64,000 nt of DNA, taken from Trametes villosa (Eukaryota; Basidiomycota; Agaricomycetes; Polyporales; Polyporaceae). The stretch spans positions 1,612,001 through 1,676,000 of the forward strand of contig PUDQ02000010.1 in NCBI GenBank assembly GCA_002964805.2, in the 5' to 3' direction. Each line of letters begins with the position of its first letter. Position 1 is the stretch's first letter. Both the position numbers and the translations under genes were made by a program. The notes beneath the pieces were generated by a model. The model did not search any database. It worked only from the letters and a program-made list of their open reading frames with translations, and was not told the origin of the DNA. Shown here piece by piece: positions 1 through 10,400 of this stretch.

Positions 1-896
1 TGGTGGCGGTCTTCGGCTTCCTGTCCTTACCGAGGCCGCGGAACAAGCTCCCCAACGTGGACGTTGCAGCAGACATAACGTCCTCCACTTCCTGCTCGTT
101 GTCGAGCTCGATCTTCGCAGTGGTCGGTCAGACAAGGGTTGTGCATCTGATGTGGATAGTCTTGGTTACCTTCGCGTTGATCCTGAAGGGATGAGGTTCG
201 TCAGGGGCATATCGTGGTAAGAGGCACACGACACGCACTCCTGTAGCTGCTTCTCGAGGGACGTTACCTCGGCCTGCGCGGCGTTGAGCTCGCTCTGAGC
301 TTCCGCATCGCGCTGCTTGACGGCGGGAGCGAGGTCGCTGATGAGCTGTTCGAAACTGCTTCTCAACGCATCAAAATCGGAGGTTTGATCGAGGTTGAGG
401 CCTTGCAATTTCTGCAGAGAGGAGTTAACGTTCATGAGCGGTGAGCAGGCGATGAGACGGATATACCGCGTCCAAAGCGCTGAGTTCCTCGATGAGGTCG
501 GTGACCGCATCGGGGTCGTTCACATCGCCCTGCAGCGAGATATAGTCTGCATGGGAATATGTGCGTGAATGTGAGCCCAACAAATCGTCAGCTGGATTAC
601 GGTAAACATACACTTGATAGTGGCAGCGAGCTTGATGGCGGCCGCCTCCGACGCGTCGAGCAGCTTGTCGTACTCCTGAGCACGGCGGGTCAGCACTGTC
701 ATGGTGTGGAATGGGAGGTGCCAGTGAGGCTCACGGCACGCTTGGTGGTCCATTGCTCGGAGAGATGGGTAAGGGCGTATTCGTCAATGCGGCCAGCCTT
801 GGGTTCGTTGTCAAGAATGATGCGGCGCAAGGTGCGGGCCGTGTTGCTCAAGGCGCGAAAACTGGCGGAGCATTGGGCGACTGTCTGGGAGGACAT
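1..896 (-). CDS. Coiled-coil protein, 3' end outside window (possible partner of the pore-forming-like gene at 2.2-3.9 kb)
   Basis: The ATG is at 896 and reading is leftward off the window edge, so the C-terminus is missing. At least five exons are visible: about 896-735, 697-610, 549-500, 445-170 and 140 to the edge. Each gives long amphipathic helix rich in Glu, Gln, Ala and Leu (for example the stretch around 400-240). No signal peptide and no hydrophobic hairpin are seen in the part present. The upstream region is shared with the divergent gene starting at 2223, whose protein has the same helical style. Two-component alpha-helical toxins such as XaxA/XaxB pair proteins of this kind, so partnership is an inference from architecture and position only. 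It could equally be an unrelated coiled-coil protein. Exon 1-2 junction uncertain (a short intron near 734-696). Confidence 0.5.
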
Positions 897-2222
897 GGCG
901 AAGGGGAAACGTGTTGGAAGAGTTGACGAGTTGGCTAGGTCCGCTCGAATATAGCCGGAAACTCCGCGTCGCCCGGCCTATATAGTCATCCGGGGATCCG
1001 TGCCGCTCAAAAGGCATTTTTAAGGCTGAGCAAGGTGGGAGGTGCATCCATGCCCATAGCTATGCCGCGCCGGCAGGCCTACTATCCACGAGTGCCTACC
1101 ATCGCTCGTACATCCTTAGGGATGCCGCACTGGGGTAGCCTCAGAGATTGACAATGTTGACCCCCTCAAACTTGACTACCAGGAGTGACCCGACGGACGG
1201 TTCTAAGGGACTTGGTTCAAGATTGAAGGCACTGGCCAAATTCTCGGAGGATGAAGGTGTGACAGATGTCACGCCGTTCAAGTCTCCCACCCTCATTGGG
1301 GGAGTTATGCCGGTCACAATTGAGTCTTGGTCTGCTCTGGTCCTCCGAGTCACCAACACTGTACTCAAACATCACGCCAGCCCCGAGAATTCGTACGTCT
1401 CGCATTAGCGTTGTGGCATCATCGAAGCTGGCCACGGGAGGCGCTATCGCAATAGCTGCACCGATAGTGCGTGTCCCAAGACCACGTAGATCAAATTCTG
1501 AACCACATCGTGTAGCCCGTCATGGTACTGCTGACTATGGCGAGCAGCTACGCGTTGCAGGGAAGTCCGTGTCCCACATTGTCATTGAACAGCCTTACTG
1601 CAGCTCTGACTCATCCATAGCAGTCCAGACGGCTCCGGAGACCTCTGTCCGAGGATCGGGAGCTCTCACCTGTTCCCCCAGGACTCCACAGCGAATACCC
1701 TGAGGTTCGTCTCATCCGCGGAGGCCGTGGGTTGGTTTATGTCGCCACTAATCTCCGCTCAGAACATGCTGCAGCGAATGTCTTATCTTGACGTTCTCGT
1801 CATGCCGTTGTGCCGTCGAGGGTATTTCCTGCAGGTTCACTCAACCATCGACGGTCCAGGAAGCTTCGTCTCCATCTGTTCGAGGTTCTCAGGTCTCCCT
1901 CGACTCAGCAGGATCCGACGGCAGCCCCTAGGAATTGTATGGCAAATACAGAACGCGGTTTTGTCAGTCATCGGACACATTCCCTCAGGACAGCCGACGA
2001 GAGATATCTCCGGTCGGCACTGGAGCACTATGACGCAGTGAACGGTGGTACGTTTTATTTCGATCATGTGTCCCGTGCAGCTAGTGAAATGGCGGCGCTT
2101 CGGTTCATGGCGGAATTTTCAGGACCTAGCGGCGATAAAAGCGCGCCGGCTGCGTCTTACCACCAGTACGCTCCATCCCACGTTTCTTGTCCTTTAGCAC
2201 CTCGTCGTTGTCGAGTCTAGCC
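897..2222. other. Intergenic region between divergent coiled-coil genes
   Basis: About 1.3 kb separates the two divergent start codons, 896 (minus) and 2223 (plus). A weak TATA-like GATAAAAG lies at about 2134-2141, some 85 bp before the right-hand ATG. On the minus strand, 1435-1141 holds two overlapping short open frames that look coding-like (see findings). Nothing else was recognised. Confidence 0.4.
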
Positions 2223-3885
2223 ATGTCTACCATCACCACCACTCTCGCCGCCTCGCCTGAAGTTGCAGAGTATAAGCTCATCCTGCAGAAGTCGCTCAAA
2301 GATCCGAAGGCCGTGGACGCCATCACCGACCGTTTCGCCGAAGCCCTCCAGAAGCCCGAGGTCGAGAACCAGGCGACCAAGGAAATCCGCAACCTCGTCA
2401 AGACCATCAAGGAAATCAAGGAGGGCTTTGAACACATCGCGGGTACCCTCGTCGAGTTCGACAGCGCTGGATTCTTGGACAAGGACCACAACGTCTTGCA
2501 GCTCGGCCCGCTGTGGCGTGAGTACTTCGACGTCAGTACGCTAATCTGTAAATTGCTTCAAGAGACTGACACATCGCTCCAGAGATTCAAGGAAATTCTC
2601 GAGCAGAGCCACCACAACGCGATCACTGCGTCGGCGTTCATGAAGCGTAAGCGCTGATCCCTGTGCCCGGACTACGTTGCTGACGACACTGTGACATCCA
2701 GAGTACAGCAACGCCCTCTTGACTGATATTGATCAGTCCAGCTTTGGTGATCTTCAGATCGAGCTCCAGGCGTTCGTACAGGTGAGAGAGATTCGCTGTT
2801 CAAATTTCAACAGTCAGTCGCTAATGACCCCCTTCCACATCCAGAAACTGGAGCAGAAGGCGGACTACGCGCTGCGCACCCAGAATGATTTCTCCAAGTT
2901 GGCATCGGACATCCGCCTCTTTGAGCACGTCATCGAGGACGCCATACGCAAAGCAGATGCACGCCTCGTAGACGACCTTGTGAGCGCCCGTGCCCGTCTC
3001 ACGACGCTCCAAGAGCAGCTCGGCACGTACGTTGTGTGATTCCTTGATACATCCGCTATGACTTATATCATGGTGAATCGTAGTGTCCAACACAAGGTTC
3101 GTAGACAACTTGGACAAACAGTTTAAATGCGCCGACACCCCCACAGATGACGTGTATGGGAACCGCCTGCGTATCATCGCTCACCGTAGGGGCAGTCTCA
3201 ACCGGAATCGCACTCCTTATGATCGCTCCCTTGGCGTTGTTGATCCCACTCGTAAGCACACGGCCTTATCGTCCTCTGGCCAGTCATAGAGCGTATACTC
3301 ACCTAAGAAAAATCGCTCAGACAACGGTCATCACCGCCATCGGCACCGGGATTAAGTACAGTGAGGCCAAGAAGGAAGCGGCGAGTTCGTAAATCCTCCC
3401 TTCCTTTGATAGACATATCGCTCATGATTCCACCTCCGCAGAACTAGAGTCGGAAATCCAGCAGTGCAATGACCAGATTGCCGAGCTTATGGCTCAAGAA
3501 GAACTACTCGTCAAGTACCAGAAATCGCTGGACGCCACGCGGAGGGATATTGCGGCCCTCGCAGGCAAAATCGATGTGCTCGCCAATATCTGGCAATACG
3601 TACGTGTCATGACTCATGATGCGTCGCACGACTGAACCCGCCGCTGATGGTGATACAGCTCAAGAGCGACATGCTCCTGCTCAAGGAGCAGCTGGCTCTT
3701 GCTGTGGACCCCGACATGCCAATCACCAAGGTGTGCTCCGATATTCTCGCCTCGTCGCCCTACAGGAAGTACTAAGGGCTTTCTCGTAGCGTTTCCTGAG
3801 GAAGATCGCCGCCACGCGCGGCCTTTACCTGAAGCTCGCTGTGCTGCTGGAGCTGTACGCGAAGGGCTCTGTAACTGATGAGTAA
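2223..3885 (+). CDS. Alpha-helical pore-forming-like protein (ClyA/Cry6A/XaxA-type architecture)
   Basis: The ATG at 2223 opens a roughly 375-residue protein in about ten exons; the stop is at 3883-3885. Exons lie near 2223-2530, 2582-2645, 2702-2780, 2845-3027, a micro-exon near 3083-3096, 3147-3251, 3321-3369, 3443-3599, 3660-3730 and 3790-3885. The first roughly 215 residues are amphipathic helix. A strongly hydrophobic segment follows (3147-3251, continuing past an intron), with small residues then Leu/Ile/Ala-rich sequence, as in a membrane-inserting hairpin. A long second coiled coil and a short C-terminal helix complete the protein. Helix, hydrophobic tongue, helix is how ClyA, HBL-B, Cry6A and XaxA are built. 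There is no signal peptide. Sequence identity to a named toxin cannot be judged by eye. A membrane-tethered coiled-coil protein is the alternative. One intron (near 3366) appears to use an unusual GTTCGT donor. Confidence 0.5.
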
Positions 3886-4404
3886 ATGTCTATGTCGTGT
3901 CAATAATCCCACTGCGAGCCCAATTCTGGGGTAATTCGCTTGCGAATCATGGCTTGTATTCCTTGAATATTCTCTCTCACGCAGTATGACGACGATGTAC
4001 TACCAATATCAATCATATGAACACTCATCGGTCTCGGTGAAACCTTCGGTTTGAGCTACGCGCAAGCCTTGTACTCACGCTAACTCGCCATACTAGCGAT
4101 GGAGGTTATACCGCACCATTCACCTCTTTCTACCCACGATCTGCGCGACGAATTTCACGACCAGAGTTGGGGCAGAGCTCAATACGTTAAGGCCACAACG
4201 CGACGCCTGTATTCACTCTAGCACGATGCAAGGAGATACGCGTCCGGGGTATGTTTTACAACGGTCAGGAGCCGCCATATCACCAGAGGTACATTGCCGA
4301 TGTTCGTTTAAGGCCACGCCGGCGGGGACAATACTGTTCAGTGTTGCTATACTACGGGATATGTACATCGAATCCGACGTAATGCACCGGGTGTTATTGT
4401 ACGC
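3886..4404. other. Intergenic, convergent 3' ends
   Basis: About 520 bp lie between the stop of the pore-forming-like gene (plus) and the stop of the polyketide synthase (minus). The sequence is relatively AT-richer than the flanking genes, as expected for 3' untranslated and terminator DNA. No coding signal or repeat was recognised. Confidence 0.5.
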
Positions 4405-7400
4405 CTAGTCCAGTGCGATAGCTCCAGCCAACCTCCAATAGGCTACCCACTTCTCGACATCTCGCACTGTCAGTTGGCGCGTTGCAGCATCGCGGAGCCT
4501 GGCGCTCGACCCGTAGGACTGCTCCACGTCTAGCAGTACCGACATCCCGTTGTTCTCCCTTGCTGGATCCACGGACAGCGCGAGATTCGACTCGACAGCC
4601 CGGAAATGGTCCAGTAGCGCGAGCGCTGGTGAGAGCCGTCTTGCGGTCTGCGGGTCGGATACGTCGGTTGAGGCGTAGGAGAGCTTCGCGAGCCACTCGG
4701 AGTAGGGGCGGATGGGGATCTTGAGTGCGTGCGAGAAGTGCTCCATCATCGACATCCATGGCAGTGGGTTTGGGTGGCGAAGATGGAGGATGGTATACTC
4801 CTGCTGCCCGGGGAGTGAGAGCGTATCCGTGAAGACTCTTGCTGCAGTCTCTGGCGACGTCCATGAAACCACCTATGAAACACAAGGTCAGAAGTAGCGA
4901 CAATGCCGGTATGCTTGGCGGTGAACGCACCCCTTCGCCATGAGGCAGGCAGCCAAGGACTGCACTGGCGGATACCAACGAGGGGAGCCACTCGGTTGTC
5001 TTCCATGCGCCGTTGGCTCCGCCGGTGAGCTGACCGATTCGCACGATGACGGCTTTGACGACGTTCCTTTCCGCTGCGACCTCGAGCAGTTGCTCTGCGA
5101 CCCACTTTGATTCGCTATAGCCTTGACCAGCAGCACATTCGGCGGCAGCAGGAACCTCTCGGGGTGGTATAGGATGTGGGTAATCTTATGACAGAGTGAG
5201 TGCCGTGCTCATAGGGCCGTGTGTACGTCAAGCTTACTGCGGAAGATACCAGAGCTACTACCATAGATGATCTTCACTAGGCTTCTGGTGCGAGAAGAGT
5301 TCGCTAGGTCTATGAGCCTACGAACGCCCATGAGAGCGCCTTTGAATGCGGTAAGGGGTGTCTGGAAGCTGACGGGCCATCCTGCCAAAGTATGTTTCAG
5401 TGGTCACTTTTCGTAGTTTTCAAGTCGGTACTCCATACCTAGATGTATGATGTGTGTGAGATGCCTCTGGATCTAAATATTCAGAGTGCGCGATCAGCTT
5501 TGGCCACCGCATATCGTTACGCCAGCAGACGTACCTCCTCGTACAGTTCTTGCGGAAGGCCCAAGTTCAGTTCTTCCAGATTGGCATCCACAACGCGCAG
5601 CCGCTCTGACTGAAGCAATCCGGCTTCAAGACCTCGAGAAGTGAACGCAACTTCTTGGCGCTCGAGCGGAGTGGCAACATCGCTGCCACGGCGCAGCAGC
5701 GCCACGACCTCGCTACTCCCCTCGGTGCCGAGGAGATGAGCGAGGACGTGAGCCCCCAAGCTTCCCGTGGTCCCCGTAACGATCACCAGGCCACTCGAGA
5801 CCCCGTTTGTGACAGGGCTGTCCCGCGAGGTTGGTGCTAATCCCGCACTGAGCTCGGCGACCATGGTCTTCATCTCCTGCACCCGAATCGAGAGATCTGC
5901 TCGCCCAGAATTTGCACTTGGCGGCGCCGCCCTCAGAGCACTATCGGCAGTGGAATCCTCCTTCGCATCATCCGCTTTGGACTGGAGGGCCTTCGTCGTA
6001 ATGTCCGCTAAAAGCTGAATCTGGGAGATCTGTAGGTGAGGACGGAGTGCGAAGGACAGCGATGCTGCGGTGAGGGAATCCAGGCCGTACGCCGTTAGCG
6101 GAACGTCCACATTCAGGTCCTCGGGTTGGATGTCGAGCACTCGGCACACGATCTGTGCAACAGAGGGCAGCCCGTCGCCTGGGGCGTCCTCGACATTGTG
6201 GCCAGCGTCGGCCTCGACGAAGTGATCGTACAGCTTGGACGGCCCCATATTGGCTTGCACCGCGTTCCAGTCGAAGTCGGGGATGTACTGTCCAACGGGC
6301 CCGTCGCGGAGCTTCTTGATACCGTCCCCGATGTATTCGCACAGCTCTGCGCCGAATATTAGAAAGTAGCATCACTGTTAACGAGCAAGACGGCCGCACC
6401 TCTAGCACTCATAGCCCAGCTTGTCATATGCCGCACGCGCGAGTTGTACGAGCTGTCTGACAGCACAAGAATTCGGCTGTCGCGGATGATAGGCGCGACC
6501 ACCGAGAAGGCGTTGCGGTATTTGCGCGTCAAGCCGGCTAAAGCGGTGTTTGCACTAGAGTTATCGTCAGTCTCTACGTTTTGCGAGTTGTAAATACAAA
6601 GTACGAACGCTGCGTAGCTAGTCTGGCCTGGGTTGCCGAAGATGCCCGAGACCGACGAGAATGTAACGACGAAGTCCAAGGCGTCCAGGTCAACCACTTT
6701 CTCGAGCGTGCGGAACACGTCCACTTTGGGTGGGAAGACAGCTTCGAAGGTCTCCTGGGTATGCGAGGTGAACAGGCGATCGGCGAGTACGGCGGAGAGG
6801 AGGAAGCAGCCCCCAAGCGTCCCCTTGATGTCTTTGACTACAGCCCGCATGTCCTTCTCCGAGGTCGAGTCGGCGGCGACAGGTCAGGGCGGCTCTCGAG
6901 GTACGTGAGGATGCGCCGAGAGATGAAGTCTCCTCGCTCGTCGAGGCTTTGTGGACCCGAGCGCGAGGTTAGAACGAGACCTCGAGCGCCATTCTGAAAG
7001 AAGAAGGTAAGTAAACGACATTAACGAAGCCACACCTAGCACGTAAACCATCACATACCTGGTACATCCAGAGGGCGAGATGGAGCCCCAAGCTTCCGAT
7101 ACCGCCCAGCAGTAGGTATGTGCGACAAGGGTCAAACAGGTCTGGCGAGCGCGAGGCTTGGGAAGGGATGTCGCCGAGAAACTCCGAAGGGGGATTATAG
7201 CGTATCTTCTGCTCCATACTGGCGCCTGCGCTGAGTACTACACGAAGTGCATCGCCTAGTGCCCATGGTTCGTTGGCGTTAAGGCCGGGTATGCCTTCTT
7301 CGGCATGGTTCCACAGGAAAGCGCGACCTCTGGGTGCCAAGATCGACCGAAGGGACCGTATGGCGCCCTCATCGGAGATGCTGGAGATAATGAACGCAGG

Positions 7401-10400
7401 TCTTTGGTGGAGCGAAGCGAGTTCAGAGTCGCTGAATGACGGCAGGGACGTCACGTCAAGACCCAGCCGAGTACACACATATGCGAGTTGGGAGCGTAGC
7501 ACATCATTCTCTTCGACGACCAGAACAGGACGACCATGAATACGCTGGGGATCGGAGAATGCGTGTATGCCCACAGCGAGGGCAATAATCGCAGGTGCAA
7601 GAAGTGAGGGTGCGAGGTGCTGGCTATCGTCGAGGTCGAATCCGGACGTCTCTTCAAGCTCGACAAGTGTTCCCTGGTGGGCAATGACATGGCTAGAGAG
7701 CGGCCCGCAAGCGACCCCGGCAACGGTGGAGGAGGTCGCATCGACCCACCCCGTATACAGCCACGTATTGTGGACGACGGGGGAGCAACCTGCGACCTGC
7801 ACCACTACGTGAGAAGTGTCGGGAGCCTTCGGAAGAAAGACCTGGGATACAGTTCCATGCTCGAGCTTCCACGGGCGATCCGGAGAGAAGGGCTGGAGTT
7901 CTGAAGGCGCTGTCGAGGGCTCTATCCGCGGAACATGTAGGGAGCCATCAGCGAGGACCCGCAGTTCTGGCTCGTCTGTCGCCAGAAGTAGAAGCTGCCG
8001 CACTGCGTCCACAACTTGCACCGAGCTGCAGGGAAAACAGAAGGTCGCTGCTCGGATCGTCCAGACAGGGTACTCCTTGCGCAGGGACCTCGTGAAACCA
8101 AGCACTGCGTCGCTGTCCAAGTCGGAGTCGTGGACGACGAAGAGGAGCGACAAGGGGCTGAGGTGGTCGAAAGTGGAGAGGAGCTGCTGTATCTGGATCT
8201 CCTCTCCTCGAACATAGCGAATGGCAGTGGCGGGAATCGATACGTCGCAAGCAGGATCTTCCGGCCTCTCCTTGATTGAAGTGGGCGGGGAAAGAAGAAG
8301 CAGGCTGGGCTTGTCCGGTCCACTGTAGTGCGTAGAGCCCGGCTCCTGGCCAGCATGGGACTCCTCTGGAAGAGGCAAGGTGAGGGATAGTCCTGTGGGG
8401 CGAGTCATCACTTCGAAACGCTTGCTGAGGGTCTTCATCCGGAAACCGTGCAGAGCCACCTGCAAGCGGTCAATGACACACAGAGGGACACCGCTCTCGT
8501 CAGTGATCGTGAAGTCGTACGTCATGGAATCTACGTAACAAACGGTGTGTCCGTTGTATGTCAGGTATAGTTTTGAATGTGCGTATGAACACGCACCTGG
8601 GAGCCATTCAACGAACCTAGCATGAACGAAGAGCGTCTGGGGAATGGGGCGACCAATGAACGCTGGGCAGAGCCGCAACGCAGCTATCTTGGATGGGAGA
8701 TGATAGTAGTCTGTGTCGTAGTTTCCCGTCATGCACGGGTGCACCAAGACGTGGATGGCTGCGTCCAGTATAGCGGGGTGCAGTCGATAGTCGTCGATGC
8801 TGTACGCGCATGTCAGATTGGAACCATGAAACGTAACGCAACATGGAAACCGCACTTCGGTACGTCATCGCCACGACCCCGGAGCTGTATGAGCGCATCG
8901 ACAGCGCCGCCGTTCCTACGGGAGATATGGCACTGGACGATCCTGCGGTACATCGGACCATACTGGGCGAATGTGGGAAGCGTCGAGTAGAAGTCTGGAG
9001 CAATCACAGCTTAAGCATTTCGTACAGTAAGCACCGCGACATTTACGCACCTGCGGCACTGAGCTGCTGCATGTGCTTGCGGATAGACTCGATGTCAAGA
9101 GCAGGAACTTCCTCTCGCGGAGGGCCCATGGACAGTAGGCCGCTTGCATGACGCCGATCGTACTGCATGTACGCCGTCAGTATCGCTATCCTTTCAACGA
9201 GGATGGCGCAATGTTTACCTGGATAGGCCAAGCCTTCGCGGAATCCCCGGGAGAAGCGCTATTCACAGTCCAACGACATCCGTCGAGCTTGACGTCGATG
9301 GGAACGGGTCGTTCTGACGAAAGCGAGAGTAGGGAGTGGAACTCGACGTCGTACAACGCGGTGGCACCAAACTCCAGAGCCTAGTGAATGTTAGTGGCGA
9401 GGTACACCAGAAGGGGCAAGAAATCATACCATCTCCACGTACCCCGCCGCGGGCATAATGGGCTCTCCCTTGATGACGTGATCCGCAAGCCCGGGATGCG
9501 TGTGCACATTGACCTGTAGCTGCGGATGGTTCAAGGGACCATTCCTGCGCTGGCGCTGCCTAATACGTTCCGGAGTCGGGATGGACCACGGAATCGACTT
9601 CGGCGCCAACGGATACTCGGGGAGCTTCCCTCTATAGTGTCGCGTGGTGCCGTACAGCGTGTCGAGATCCATCTGGTGACCCGCCACGAAGACCTTCCCA
9701 AGCGTGGACAGGAGCTCAGTAACCTCGGCGACGGACTCTCGGCGCTTCGGCCGGCGGATGGGACAGGCGACGACATTCTGCGCGTTGGTCATCGACGCGA
9801 TGTAGCTGACGAGCGCCGGATGGGGTCCGATCTCCAAGAACGTCGCCGCCGGATACTGGGCTGCGAGTGCGAGCATCGCGTCTGTGAACTTGACAGGCCC
9901 CACTGTTGATTCCCAGAAGTACTGGGCAGAGAATGCCTCCCCGAACGCATCCCCCGTCTTGGTGGAATACGTGGTGACCTTTGGGATCGTCACTGTGTGT
10001 CGCGCAAAGACATCACCTACTTCAGTGTTGTAGATAGACTGGCAAGGCTCCACCAAGTCGCTGTGAATGGGGACATGGGTGCGTAGGGTCCTCGCCAAGA
10101 TCCCGGCCTCCGATGCTTTCTTGACCGCTAAGCCGACGTGTGAAGTCGCGCCAGAGAGGGTGACTGCGCCTGGTGAGTTGTAACACGCGACCTCGAGCGT
10201 GCCCGGACCGAGTTCGGCCTTCACCGCGGCGATGATTTTGCGCGCCTTCTCCGGTGAGCATACCACTGCGGCCATAGCGCCACCCTGGCCCTCTACCTCG
10301 GACAGCGCACGACCTCGCGCAATAGCGAGCTCGACCGCCATAGCCTTAGAAGCTGCACCAGAAGCGGCGAGAACAGCTGTCTCGCCAGCAGAGTGGCCTA

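Noticed and set aside
4405..5830. The R domain as a stand-alone Lys2-type aminoadipate reductase
   Set aside because: It follows an ACP in frame with the rest of the PKS, and there is no adenylation domain.
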